The notes: generated by a model from the sequence alone, not told the origin. A DNA stretch of 64,000 bases from Streptomyces sp. NRRL F-5135 (GCF_000719775.1 NZ_JOHR01000012.1:124001-188000); one strand, 5' to 3'. Positions 44,273-53,269 are shown, counted from the stretch's first letter. Program-made: numbers and translations.

Positions 44273-44531
44273 ACGACCCCCAGCCCTGCCCTGCCATGTC
44301 GAAGCCCGCCGTCACTTCGAATGTAGTGGGAGGCGCAGATCGCGCACGCCCCTTTACGGCAAAGTGCGCCCCTCCCGCGGCCGGGTGCGGTACGGGGCCC
44401 TCTGCCGTCGCGCGCGTCGCTCATTTAGTTTCGTGGGAAGGCAGTGGGGCAGAGGCGGATGAGGAAGGACGTCTTCCGGATCAGCCGCTTCCGCAGCCTC
44501 TTCCGGATCACCCCGAGGAAAGGCCAGGCGC

Positions 44532-44906
44532 GTGACGCTCAAGGTGGACGAGTCCGAGCAGGGCTCGTGGACCGTGCTGCACATCACAGGCGAACTGGAC
44601 CTGGTGACCACGCCCGAGGTACGGCAGCGGGTCCACGACGCCGTCGCCGCGGGCCGGCGTGAACTGGTGCTGGACCTCTCCCGGGTGTTCTTCTGCGACT
44701 CGAGCGGGGTCGGTGTACTGATCGCGTCCCGTCGGCTGCTGCACTCCTGCCGGGGCCGGCTCCGCCTGATCCTGCCCGCCAGCGGCTCCGAGGACGGCTC
44801 GCACGTCAACCGTGTCCTCGCGGCTCTCGGTGTCCGCCGACTGTTCGAGGTGTATCCCGATGTCTCCACGGCCGTCGACGACCGGGCCCAGCCGCTCTCC
44901 GCGTAA
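44532..44906 (+). CDS. STAS-domain anti-sigma factor antagonist
   Basis: 124 residues from GTG 44532, preceded by GAGGAAAGG. A complete STAS fold: VLHITGELDLVTTPEVRQ, LDLSRVFFCDSSGVGVLIA. The DSSG motif (56-59) carries the serine phosphorylated by RsbW-type kinases. It should free a SigB/SigF-type factor from its anti-sigma; an RsbW-like ATPase gene lies 1.1 kb downstream. It differs in class from the ZAS/ECF pair next door. Confidence 0.92.
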   Translation: MTLKVDESEQGSWTVLHITGELDLVTTPEVRQRVHDAVAAGRRELVLDLSRVFFCDSSGVGVLIASRRLLHSCRGRLRLILPASGSEDGSHVNRVLAALGVRRLFEVYPDVSTAVDDRAQPLSA

Positions 44907-44946
44907 CGGAACACGAACCGGGGCCCCGTCGTCGTACTCTCCCGCC

Positions 44947-45459
44947 ATGGACAGCGCAGAATACGAGGGCAAGATCGCCTCCCGCTTCGCCGCCTTCGAC
45001 CAGGACGGCAGCGGCTACATCGACCGTGAGGACTTCAGCGGGGCGGCGGCGGCACTGCTCGCCGAGTTCGGTACGACGGCCCGCTCCGACAAGGGGCAGG
45101 CGCTCTACAGCGGGGCCGAGGCGTTCTGGCAGGGCATGGCCGGGATCGCGGACGTGGACGGGGACCAGCGGGTCAGCAGGCAGGAGTTCGTCACCGGCGC
45201 GGTCAAGCGGCTGCGCGACAACCCGCGGCGGTTCGCCGAGATCGCCCGTCCGTTCCTGCACGCGCTGATCGCGATCGTCGACGAGGACGGCGCGGGCGTC
45301 ACCCCGAAGGCCGCCGAACGCGCGCTGCGGGTCCTCGGCGTGGCACCGGAGTCCGCCGCGGCGGCCGCCGCGCGGCTGGACGGGGACGGGGACGGCCGGA
45401 TCCACGAGGAGGAGATCCTGGCCGGCTTCGCCGCGTATTACGTGACGCCCGAGCCCTGA
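44947..45459 (+). CDS. EF-hand calcium-binding protein
   Basis: 170 residues from ATG 44947, a calmodulin-like layout with four EF-hands. Loops are DQDGSGYIDRED (about 19-30), DVDGDQRVSRQE, the degenerate DEDGAGVTPKAA, and DGDGDGRIHEEE near the C-terminus. Loops 1, 2 and 4 keep the acidic ligands; loop 3 lacks the terminal Glu and probably does not bind. Streptomycete relatives (calsymin or CabC-like) buffer calcium during aerial growth. It follows the STAS gene by 40 bases, probably co-transcribed. Confidence 0.93.
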   Translation: MDSAEYEGKIASRFAAFDQDGSGYIDREDFSGAAAALLAEFGTTARSDKGQALYSGAEAFWQGMAGIADVDGDQRVSRQEFVTGAVKRLRDNPRRFAEIARPFLHALIAIVDEDGAGVTPKAAERALRVLGVAPESAAAAAARLDGDGDGRIHEEEILAGFAAYYVTPEP

Positions 45460-46050
45460 CCGGCCCTTGCCGGCTCTGACCGGCACCGGCCACTTCCGCT
45501 TCCGGTGTCCGTTTCGGGCTCCAGGTTCGGCTCCCGCTTCCGCTTCCGCTTCCGCTCCGGCTCTGGTTCGGTCTTCGCCGACGGGGCGTTGTCGCGCGAG
45601 GACGACCACGCCGAAGGCCCCGGCCTCGACGTCCTGTTGTGTCACTCTCCGTGGTGTCGAGGCCGGTGCCCGGCCGATACCGGGTTGTGTCCTTACACCG
45701 GGCCGTCACACCCCGGAGTCGTGCCCCGCCTCCGGTACGCTCCGTCGGGTGCGGATGGCTCGGATGCGCGACGGTCGCGGTGTTGCCGGTACGGCGGCGC
45801 CGGGAGTCCGGATGCGCGCCGTTCGCGCCGTACTGGGGCGCTCGACGCGTTCCTGTTCGACTCCCCGCAGCGTGCGTCGCACAGTATGCGCTACGCGTAC
45901 TCCTTCGCGCTGGAATATGCCCGAAGCGCTTGTTGCGGTGACTGTACGTCAACCATGCTCTCTCGCAAGGGAGTCACGTTGCGTGACGCCTTGTCGAGGA
46001 CCCTGTCGAGGCGCGAGGCGATGTGTCCGCCGGTTCGGATGGTGTGAGCG
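45460..46050. other. 591-base region without a clear gene
   Basis: It begins with a CTTCCG microsatellite (45537-45565). The right end carries a possible 31-codon frame from ATG 45956 (MLSRKGVTLRDALSRTLSRR) ending in TGA just before the ATPase start, which may be a leader or an in-frame artefact. The middle has low-complexity GGTGC-type sequence and no consensus promoter was identified. Confidence 0.4.
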
Positions 46051-46545
46051 GTGCAGGTGCTTCAGGTTCAGCTGGAGGTCGGACCGGACCCCGCGGAGGT
46101 GGGACGGGCCCGTAGATGGGCCCGGTCCCGGCTGGCCGGTTCGGGGATTTCGGGGATGGAGAGTGACGAGCCGCTGGCCGAGACGCTGATCCTGCTGATT
46201 TCGGAGCTGGTCACCAACGCCGTGGTGCACACCGGCTGTCCGGCCGTCCTGCGGGTGCTCTTCGGCCCCGGCGCGGCCGAGACGGGCACGGTACGGGTCG
46301 AGGTCGCCGACGCCAGCGCCAGCCCGCCGGAGCCGCGCCACGCGCGGAGCGAGGAGACGGGCGGCCGGGGCCTGGAACTGGTGGACGGACTCGCGGACCG
46401 CTGGGGCTGGCAGCCGGAAGGGGGCGGAAAACGCATCTGGTGCGAGGTCGACACGAGCGCGGACACGAGCGCGCCGGGGGGCGCGGCGGAAGCATGTGGC
46501 CTGACCGGCCATGAGCCGTCGTGCGCGGTGCCGCGTACCGCGTGA
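46051..46545 (+). CDS. RsbW-like ATP-binding regulator (anti-sigma type)
   Basis: 164 residues from GTG 46051. It is a stand-alone HATPase_c domain with ETLILLISELVTNAVVHTG (N-box, magnesium site), VEVADASAS (G1) and GGRGLELVDGLADRWGW (G2). A short disordered tail with two cysteines follows. Such small ATPases are numerous in Streptomyces and bind sigma factors or phosphorylate STAS antagonists; the STAS gene nearby is a natural but unproven partner. Confidence 0.87.
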   Translation: MQVLQVQLEVGPDPAEVGRARRWARSRLAGSGISGMESDEPLAETLILLISELVTNAVVHTGCPAVLRVLFGPGAAETGTVRVEVADASASPPEPRHARSEETGGRGLELVDGLADRWGWQPEGGGKRIWCEVDTSADTSAPGGAAEACGLTGHEPSCAVPRTA

Positions 46546-46785
46546 CGCGGACCGGGCCGTGTGCGTGTTGACGAGGTCACCCGGTCTGATCAATCTGGGA
46601 TGAGCGATTCGCCGCGAGGGGACGTCGAGGGCGGAGCGGCGGGCGGCGTGCGGGCCACGGCCTTCGCCGTCCTCGGCGAGAGCGTGTCGCGGCCGGCGCC
46701 GGCGCTCCGCCCCCGGATCCTGGATCCCGGGGGCTGGGCGGTAGTCCGGCGCCCACCGGTTCACCCGGTTCGCCGGCGCACCGAC

Positions 46786-47964
46786 TCACCGACTCACGCT
46801 CGTACGGCCGACGTCCGCGAGGTCCGCGTCCGCGAGGTCCGCGTCCGCGAGGTCCGCGTCCGCGCGGTCGGGGAACGAACCGTCCGCGCCCTCGGGGTCC
46901 GGGCACGCGCCGTTCGTGGCCGTACGGTCCGAGGGCGAGCCCGTGCGGAACGTCCTGCGGTAGACCGTCGGCGGGACGCCCAGCACCGACTGGAGGTGCT
47001 GGCGCAACGACTGCGCCGTGCCGAACCCCGCGTCCCGTGCCACCTGGTCCATCGACAGATCGGTCGACTCCAGCAACTGCCGTGCCCGTTCGATACGTTG
47101 CCGTACCAGCCACTGCCCCGGGCTGAGCCCCGCCTCCTCCCGGAAGCGGCGCGTGAACGTCCGCACCGACATCGACTCCCGCTCCGCCATGTCCCTTAGT
47201 CGGATGGGCTCGTGGAGCCGGGTCAGCGCCCAGGCCCGGGCCGCGGCGGTGGTCGAGCGCCGGGGCTCGGGCAGCGGGCGCTGGATGTACTGCGCCTGGC
47301 CGCCGTCGCGGTGCGGCGGTACGACCGTACGGCGGGCCACCTCGTTGGCCACCGCCGTGCCGTGGTCCCGGCGCACGATGTGCAGGCACAGATCGATCCC
47401 GGCCGCGACCCCGGCCGAGGTCAGCACGTCACCGTCGTCGATGAACAGCACGTCCGCGTCGACCTTCACCCGCGGGAACAGCCGCTGGAAGTGAGCGGCG
47501 GAGGACCAGTGGGTGGTGGCGGGCCTGCCGTCCAGGACCCCGGCGGCGGCCAGCACGTAGGAGCCGGTGCAGATGGAGACCAGACGGGTGCCCGGGCGCA
47601 CGTGTGCGAGGGCGGCGGCCAGTTCGCCGGTGAGGACGCCCTCCTCGTGGACGGGGCCGAGTTCGTACGACGCGGGTACGACGACGGTGTCGGCGGTGGC
47701 CAGCGCCTCGGGGCCGTTCTCGACCAGGATCGCGAAGTCGGCGTCCGTCCGGACCGGTCCCGGCGGCCGGGTCGAGCAGGTCACCACCTCGTACAGGCGC
47801 CGGCCCGTGGTGGTGTCACGGGCGCGGCCGAAGATCCGCTGCGGTATGCCCATCTCGAAGGGGATCAGCCCGTCGAGGGCGAGCACGACGACGCGGTGGC
47901 GCGGGGGGTGCGCATGGTGGCGGTCGTGGCGGTCGTGGCGGTCGTGGCGGCGATGGTCGGACAT
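46786..47964 (-). CDS. GlxA-family transcriptional regulator (DJ-1/PfpI plus AraC)
   Basis: 392 residues from ATG 47964 (AGGAG upstream). The DJ-1/PfpI-like domain (about 24-185) has Cys132 at the nucleophile elbow (SICTGSYVLAAAG). An AraC double HTH follows (about 235-335; IRLRDMAERESMSVRTFTRRFREEAG, LSMDQVARDAGFGTAQSLRQHL). The N-terminus contains HDRHDRHDRHH encoded by a GTGGCGGTC-type repeat. The C-terminus ends in ADADLADADLADADLADV, encoded by a 15-base tandem repeat (46812-46860); both look like slippage expansions. It is divergent from an MFS gene, its likely target. Confidence 0.9.
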   Translation of the reverse strand: MSDHRRHDRHDRHDRHHAHPPRHRVVVLALDGLIPFEMGIPQRIFGRARDTTTGRRLYEVVTCSTRPPGPVRTDADFAILVENGPEALATADTVVVPASYELGPVHEEGVLTGELAAALAHVRPGTRLVSICTGSYVLAAAGVLDGRPATTHWSSAAHFQRLFPRVKVDADVLFIDDGDVLTSAGVAAGIDLCLHIVRRDHGTAVANEVARRTVVPPHRDGGQAQYIQRPLPEPRRSTTAAARAWALTRLHEPIRLRDMAERESMSVRTFTRRFREEAGLSPGQWLVRQRIERARQLLESTDLSMDQVARDAGFGTAQSLRQHLQSVLGVPPTVYRRTFRTGSPSDRTATNGACPDPEGADGSFPDRADADLADADLADADLADVGRTSVSR

Positions 47965-48079
47965 GGGTGGCTCCTGTCGGCCGGTGGCCCTTTCGCACGG
48001 CGACCCGTTGGCCCGTCGTTGGCCCGATCGTACCGAAGGGTGACCTCCGGGCCACTCGTACGGACCGGCCGGGCAACGG

Positions 48080-49498
48080 ATGCTGTCCGGCGTGACCAGG
48101 ACGAACGGACTTCCAGCGGAACCGACGGCGAACTCCTCGGCCTCCGGCGCCCTTTCCGGGACCGGCCTCGCGCCCGAGCCCGGGATCGCGCTTGAATCCC
48201 GCCGGGCGCCGGGACGCGGGCCCGGGCGCGCGCCCCGGTGGCGGGTCCACCGGGCGTGGTTCGTCGCCGCCGTCACCTTCGTGACCATCACCGGCGCCGC
48301 CGCCTTCGCCTCGCTCCCCGGCCTGCTGATCGATCCGCTGCACACGGAGTTCGACTGGTCGCGGGGCTCGATCGGCCTCGCCGTCTCGGTCAACCTGGCG
48401 CTGTACGGGCTGACCGCGCCGTTCGCCGCCGCCCTGATGGACCGGTTCGGCATCCGCCGTGTCGTCGCCGTCGCACTCGGCGTCATCGCGGCCGGTTCCC
48501 TGCTCACCGTATGGATGACCGAGCCCTGGCAATTGATCCTCTACTGGGGCGTCCTCGTCGGTCTCGGCAGCGGCTCGATGGCGCTGGCCTTCGCCGCCAC
48601 GGTCACCAACCGCTGGTTCGTGGCCCGGCGCGGGCTCGTGACGGGTGTCCTCACGGCGGCCGGCGCCTCCGGGCAACTGGTCTTCCTGCCGCTGCTGTCC
48701 TGGCTGGTCGAGCAGCACGGCTGGCGGCCGGCGGCCGTCACGGTCGCGCTGGCGGCGCTGGTCGTCGTCCCGTTGGTCTGGCTGCTGCTGCGGGACCACC
48801 CGGCCGACGTGGGGCTCTCCCCCTACGGGGCGGCCGAGTTCGTCCCCAAGCCGGTGCCGGTGACGGGGGCCGCCCGGCGGGCGGTCGGCGTGCTGTTCTC
48901 GGCGGCCCGTACGGGCCCGTTCTGGCTGCTGGCCGGGACCTTCGCGATCTGTGGCGCCTCCACGAACGGCCTGGTCAAGACCCACTTCGTGCCGGCCGCG
49001 CACGACCACGGCATGCCGATCACGGCGGCGGCCTCGCTGCTCGCGGTGATCGGAGTGTTCGATGTGGTGGGCACGGTCGCCTCGGGCTGGTTCACCGACC
49101 GGTTCGACGCCCGCCGCCTGCTGGCGGTCTACTACGCGCTGCGCGGCGTCTCGCTGCTCTTCCTGCCGATGCTGCTGGCACCGACGGTCCATCCGCCGAT
49201 GCTCTTCTTCATCGTCTTCTACGGCCTGGACTGGGTGGCGACCGTCCCGCCGACCGTCGCGCTGTGCCGTGAGTACTACGGCGACGACAGCGCGATCGTC
49301 TTCGGCTGGGTCCTCGCGTCCCACCAGGTGGGCGCGGCGGTGGTGGCGTTCGCGGGCGGTGTGGCGCGGGACGTCTTCGGGTCGTACGACGTGGTGTGGT
49401 ACGCGTCGGGCGCACTGTGCGCGGCGGCGGCGCTGATGGCGCTGGTGATCAGGCGCGGGTCCGCCGCCGGGGCGAGGGCGGGGGCCGCCGCGGAGTGA
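48080..49498 (+). CDS. MFS transporter, OxlT/monocarboxylate-like
   Basis: 472 residues from ATG 48080. A 50-residue disordered N-terminus precedes 12 membrane segments; the first reads WFVAAVTFVTITGAAAFASLPGLLIDPLH. The MFS motif A-like loop DRFGIRR follows segment 2 and DRFDARR segment 8. It lies opposite the GlxA-type regulator, which probably controls it. The substrate is unknown, though organic-anion transport is common for this subfamily. The stop is followed by a small peptide gene. Confidence 0.88.
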   Translation: MLSGVTRTNGLPAEPTANSSASGALSGTGLAPEPGIALESRRAPGRGPGRAPRWRVHRAWFVAAVTFVTITGAAAFASLPGLLIDPLHTEFDWSRGSIGLAVSVNLALYGLTAPFAAALMDRFGIRRVVAVALGVIAAGSLLTVWMTEPWQLILYWGVLVGLGSGSMALAFAATVTNRWFVARRGLVTGVLTAAGASGQLVFLPLLSWLVEQHGWRPAAVTVALAALVVVPLVWLLLRDHPADVGLSPYGAAEFVPKPVPVTGAARRAVGVLFSAARTGPFWLLAGTFAICGASTNGLVKTHFVPAAHDHGMPITAAASLLAVIGVFDVVGTVASGWFTDRFDARRLLAVYYALRGVSLLFLPMLLAPTVHPPMLFFIVFYGLDWVATVPPTVALCREYYGDDSAIVFGWVLASHQVGAAVVAFAGGVARDVFGSYDVVWYASGALCAAAALMALVIRRGSAAGARAGAAAE

Positions 49499-49548
49499 GC
49501 CCGGCGTCCGAGGGAGAAACGAATCCGCCGACGGGCAAGGAGTACGCC

Positions 49549-49677
49549 GTGCGGCACACCGGCGGGCTGACCGCCCTGCTGGCTGCCCTGCCCTCACTCA
49601 TCGGCGAGGAGGAACGCTGGGTGACGGACAGGTCCGATCCCCACTGCGTCCACGTGGTGGACCTCACCACCTGGTAG
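49549..49677 (+). CDS. 42-residue peptide gene after the MFS gene
   Basis: GTG 49549 is preceded by AAGGAG with a six-base gap, one of the best ribosome sites in the window. The product begins MRHTGGLTALLAALPSLIG and ends DPHCVHVVDLTTW, with EEERWVTDRS between. A helical, leader-like N-terminus and a C-terminal part with one Cys, two His, Ser/Thr and a terminal Trp give the look of a precursor or signalling peptide. No maturation enzyme is adjacent, and no family is recognised. The open frame starts further up at 49495, overlapping the MFS stop. Confidence 0.55.
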   Translation: MRHTGGLTALLAALPSLIGEEERWVTDRSDPHCVHVVDLTTW

Positions 49678-49760
49678 ACCCGGCCACGGCGCTTCCGGCG
49701 CCGGTCCGTGCGCCGCGGCGGGCCCGGGACGGAGCGACGTCCGCCGTGGGACGGGACCGT

Positions 49761-49776
49761 CATGACAGATGTCATG
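49761..49776. promoter_or_regulatory. Palindromic operator before the DesK-like kinase
   Basis: CATGACAGATGTCATG: arms CATGACA and TGTCATG around GA. Similar TGACA-N2-TGTCA elements are known to me as autoregulatory sites of DesKR/NarL-type systems. It lies 155 bases before the kinase start. Confidence 0.5.
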
Positions 49777-49930
49777 CGAACCCGTGACAGGCCGCACTGC
49801 CACCCGTCCCGTGTCGGCGGGAGGGTGGCCGGTGATGCTTGAAGAATTCCCTGCGCGGCGGCCGGCCCGACGGCCCTCGGGGTGCGGTGGTGGTTCCGCC
49901 GGGGCCCGCGCCATTGGGTACAACGGACTC

Positions 49931-51163
49931 GTGACGAGTGAGCTTTGGATCACGAACGTGAACTACTGGGTGGAACGGCTCGGCGGTCCCGACGGGCCCG
50001 GCCGGTACCGCCGGTACGCACTCGGCACCCTGGTGTGCTTCGCCCTCGTCGAAGCCGGACTGTGGGCGCTCTGGCTGGCGCAGACGGATATCGACGCGCC
50101 CGCGCTGACATCCGTCGCCGTACTGTGCGTGGCTCATGTCGCGGCCCAGGTGCCGCTCACGCGCGCCGGCCTGCGCCACTACCTCGGCGTCGGCCCCCGG
50201 CCCGACCGGCTCGTCGCGCTGTACACGGCGGTGACGGTGGCCATGGCGGTCCTGGGCTGGGTGCTGCTGGGTACCGGTCGCATCGACGGCCCGGTCCTGG
50301 CGCCCTACCTGGTCTGGCTGTTGATGTTCTACGCCGGCCCTCCCGGGCTGGCACTGCCGCGCCGCGCGGCGGCGACGCTGGTCGTGGTGGTCTCGCTCTG
50401 CGTCACGGGAGGCACCGTGGTGGCGGGGCTCTCCGGGACGACGCTGGCGCTCGTGATCGGCTCCGCCGTGTTCATGGCACCGTTCATGGCCATGGCGGTC
50501 CGGGCCACCGGCTGGGGCGTCCGGCTGATCGAGGAACTGGCCGCGGCACGGCAGACGCAGGCACGCCTCGCCGTGGCGGAGGAGCGGCTGCGCTTCGGCC
50601 GTGACCTGCACGACGTACTGGGCCGCAACCTCGCGGTCGTGGCGCTCAAGAGCGAACTCGCGGTCCAACTGGCGCGGCGGGGACGGCCGGAGGCGGTGGA
50701 CCAGATGATCGAGGTCCAGCGCATCGCGCAGGACTCGCAGCGCGAGATCCGGTCGGTGGTACGCGGCTACCGCACCGCCGACCTGCACACCGAACTCGTC
50801 GGGGCGCGATCCGTACTGGAGGCGGCCGGCATCGCCTGCCGCATCGAGGACGGCCCGGCGGCCCGGCTCCCCGCCGACATCCAGGCCGCGCTCGGGTGGG
50901 TGGTGCGCGAGGCGACGACGAACGTGCTCCGCCACGCGCAGAGCGCCTCGCGCTGCGATGTCTCGCTGCGTACCGCCGGTCCGGGGGCGGTGCTGCTGGC
51001 GGTGGAGAACGACGGCGCGCCCGAGGCCGAAGACGGTGCGGGCACCGGCCTGTCCGGGCTGAAGGAGCGCCTGTCCGAGCTGAGCGGCACACTGGCCACG
51101 GAACGGCGTCCCGGTGGCGTCTTCCGCCTGACCGCGCGCGTCCCGTGGGAGAAGAGCGCGTGA
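49931..51163 (+). CDS. Orphan DesK-like sensor histidine kinase
   Basis: 410 residues from GTG 49931. Five to six membrane segments (about 28-190) precede a HisKA_3 dimerisation helix with phospho-acceptor His227 in RFGRDLHDVLGRNLAV and an HATPase domain (VVREATTNVLRHAQ, GTGLSGLKERLSELSG). The form matches DesK, which senses membrane state. A NarL-type response regulator normally follows directly, but here the next gene is an unrelated minus-strand oxidoreductase, so the partner is elsewhere or lost. The longer frame from 49769 lies in the promoter region. Confidence 0.9.
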   Translation: MTSELWITNVNYWVERLGGPDGPGRYRRYALGTLVCFALVEAGLWALWLAQTDIDAPALTSVAVLCVAHVAAQVPLTRAGLRHYLGVGPRPDRLVALYTAVTVAMAVLGWVLLGTGRIDGPVLAPYLVWLLMFYAGPPGLALPRRAAATLVVVVSLCVTGGTVVAGLSGTTLALVIGSAVFMAPFMAMAVRATGWGVRLIEELAAARQTQARLAVAEERLRFGRDLHDVLGRNLAVVALKSELAVQLARRGRPEAVDQMIEVQRIAQDSQREIRSVVRGYRTADLHTELVGARSVLEAAGIACRIEDGPAARLPADIQAALGWVVREATTNVLRHAQSASRCDVSLRTAGPGAVLLAVENDGAPEAEDGAGTGLSGLKERLSELSGTLATERRPGGVFRLTARVPWEKSA

Positions 51164-51213
51164 CCGGAGCCCGCCGGCGGACGGCGTGACCGGAGCCCGT
51201 CGGCGGTCGGCGG

Positions 51214-52374
51214 TCAGGCCGCCGGCGACTTCGCTATGCGCCTGCCTATGCGCCGCGCGTCGATCGCCATTTCGCGGAGCATGCCGCTGATCGGGTTCGT
51301 GAAGCCCGTGAAGTACAGGCCCGGCGCCCCCTTGGGGCTGCGGGCGCCGTGGACCACGGGCCTGCCGCGCGCGTCCAGGACGCCGAGGTCGCCCACCAGG
51401 CCCTCCAGGGCGCGTACGTACCCCGTCGCCGCGATGACGACGTCCGGGGAGACGCGGGAGCCGTCCGTGAGGACGACCTTGTCGTGCTCGAAGGACTCGA
51501 CCGCCGCCACCGGTTCGACCAGCCCCTTGCGCACGGCGTCGAGCAGGCCCACGTCCTGTACCGGGATCGCGCCCTGGCGGGCCCGGGTGTACAGGCCCGT
51601 CCGGGGGCGCGGCAGGCCCTGGGCGGCGAGGTTCGGGAGGGAGATCCGGCACAGGACCGCCGCCGCCGGGTCGACCAGCCAGGCCGGCAGGCGGCGGATC
51701 AGGATGGCCGTCGACTGCGCCGGCCAGCCCGCCGTCGTGCGGCGCACGATGTGCGGCACGGTCCTGATGGCCAGGCGCACCCGTGCCGCGCCCCCCTCGA
51801 CCAGGTCGACGGCGATCTCCGCGCCCGTGTTGCCGACGCCGACGACGAGCACGTCCTTGCCGGCGTACGGCCCGGCCTCGCGGTACCCGCTCGCGTGCAG
51901 CAGTTCGCCGCCGTACGACGCGCGGCCGGGCCAGTCGGGCAGCCGCGGGGTGTGGTTGAAGCCGGTGGCCACGACCACCGCGCGGCACCGCAATTGCCGT
52001 CCGCCGGTGGCGTGCAGCAGCCAGCCGGGGCCGTCCGGAGCGCGTTCGACGCGGGTCACCTCCACACCCGTGACGACGTCAAGACCATGGTGCAGCGCGT
52101 ACTTCTCCAGGTAGCGCACCACGTCGGCGCGGGCCACCCAACGGCCGAAGGAGCGCGGCATCCTCAGCCCGGGCAGCGCGGACCCGCGGCGGGTCGTGTG
52201 CAGCCGCAGACGCGCGTAGTGGCGCCGCCAGGACGCCCCGACGGCGTCCGACTTCTCCAGGACGACGGTGCGTACGCCTCGTCGGCGCAGGACGGCGGCC
52301 ACGGCGAGCCCGCCGGGGCCGGCCCCTATGACGTAGACGGGAAGGTCGTGCGCGGGAGAGGGATCGGCGGCCAT
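51214..52374 (-). CDS. Flavin-containing monooxygenase-like oxidoreductase
   Basis: 386 residues from ATG 52374. Two dinucleotide folds: VYVIGAGPGGLAVAAVL for FAD near the N-terminus and VLVVGVGNTGAEIAVDL for NAD(P)H in the middle. Between them YGGELLHASGYREAG stands at the place of the FMO/BVMO fingerprint (FxGxxxHxxxW). The ATG[F/Y] element occurs as VVATGFNHTPRLP and IAATGYVRALEG. It should use NADPH and O2 to oxygenate a small substrate, of unknown identity. It is downstream of, and apparently separate from, the PNPOx-like gene. Confidence 0.88.
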   Translation of the reverse strand: MAADPSPAHDLPVYVIGAGPGGLAVAAVLRRRGVRTVVLEKSDAVGASWRRHYARLRLHTTRRGSALPGLRMPRSFGRWVARADVVRYLEKYALHHGLDVVTGVEVTRVERAPDGPGWLLHATGGRQLRCRAVVVATGFNHTPRLPDWPGRASYGGELLHASGYREAGPYAGKDVLVVGVGNTGAEIAVDLVEGGAARVRLAIRTVPHIVRRTTAGWPAQSTAILIRRLPAWLVDPAAAVLCRISLPNLAAQGLPRPRTGLYTRARQGAIPVQDVGLLDAVRKGLVEPVAAVESFEHDKVVLTDGSRVSPDVVIAATGYVRALEGLVGDLGVLDARGRPVVHGARSPKGAPGLYFTGFTNPISGMLREMAIDARRIGRRIAKSPAA

Positions 52375-52449
52375 GAGAGCCGAGCGTAATCGGCGCTTCA
52401 CTTGTTGGGGCCCGGTCAAGAAGGAAAAAGGTTGCGAAAGGATCACGCC

Positions 52450-53163
52450 CTACGGCCACAGCAACTCCTTTGCCCAGCCGTCCCCTTCACGGCGGTAGCG
52501 CAGCCGTACGTGCTGCCTGCGCGCGTCTCCCTGGAAGAACTCGACCTCGTGCGGCACGAGGACGTACGCCGTCCAGGACGCCGCCTCGGCCGTCGGCTCC
52601 CGCTCCGCCCGTTCCCAGGCCGCACGGCTCGCGCGGGCCAGTTCCTCCAGGGAGGCGAGCACCTCGCTCTGGCGGCCCACCAGGGCGGAGGCGAGCGCCC
52701 CCGTGGAACGGGCGTGCAGATCGGCGCTGCTCTCGCGCGGGCCGCGGGGCACGGCCTCGCCCCTGATCCGTACGGCACGGCCCTGCGCCGCCCAGTAGAA
52801 GCCCAGCGCGGCCCGGGGGCGGGCGGCGAGGTGGCGGCCCTTGCGGCTGGTCGCGTGCGAGGCGAAGTGCCAGCCGTGTTCGTCCGCGTCGTGCAGCATC
52901 AGGATCCGTACGTCCGGCCCGCCCTGTTCGTCGGCGGTGGCCAGCGTCATCGTGTGCGGTTCGGGCTGGCCCGCCGCCACGGCTTCGGCGAACCACCGGT
53001 GGAACAGCGGCAGCGGGGCGGCGGGCGCCGCCGCCGCGTCGAAGGCGGGCAGTTCCGTGTCCCACACCGGCTGGGCGCGCAGGAGCGCGCGGAAGGTCTC
53101 CTGGTCGGGCTCGTTCTCGGTCCGGGGCCCGCCGCGGGGCTCGTGCTCGTTCATGGGGCCCAT
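52450..53163 (-). CDS. PNPOx-family flavin enzyme (PhzG/PdxH-like paralogue)
   Basis: 237 residues from ATG 53163 (CGGAG nine bases upstream; ATG 53154 possible). The split-barrel FMN fold has TMTLATADEQGGPDVRILMLHDADEHGWHFASH, SRKGRHLAARPRAALGFYW and the C-terminal RLRYRREGDGWAKELLWP, as in PNP oxidases and PhzG. It is clearly diverged from the canonical pdxH at 22025-22705, with the PLP-binding RxH motif weak, so it may act on another substrate. Confidence 0.85.
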   Translation of the reverse strand: MGPMNEHEPRGGPRTENEPDQETFRALLRAQPVWDTELPAFDAAAAPAAPLPLFHRWFAEAVAAGQPEPHTMTLATADEQGGPDVRILMLHDADEHGWHFASHATSRKGRHLAARPRAALGFYWAAQGRAVRIRGEAVPRGPRESSADLHARSTGALASALVGRQSEVLASLEELARASRAAWERAEREPTAEAASWTAYVLVPHEVEFFQGDARRQHVRLRYRREGDGWAKELLWP

Positions 53164-53233
53164 ACTGCGGTGCTCCGTACGGCCGTCGTCCTCGGCGACG
53201 CGCGGGCCGGAGCGCGGGGGCCGAAACGGGAAC

Positions 53234-53269
53234 GCCGGCGGTGAGTCAGCTCGCTGACCCACCGCCGGC
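53234..53269 (-). terminator. Terminator after the TetR gene
   Basis: GCCGGCGGTG pairs with CACCGCCGGC, and GTCAG with CTGAC inside, around CTCG. It lies 69 bases past the TetR stop and 71 bases before the PNPOx-like start. Confidence 0.75.

Noticed and set aside
44532..44906. STAS protein as the antagonist of the adjacent ECF/ZAS pair
   Set aside because: STAS antagonists work on RsbW-type ATPases, not on zinc-finger anti-sigma factors; the RsbW-like gene downstream is the better candidate.
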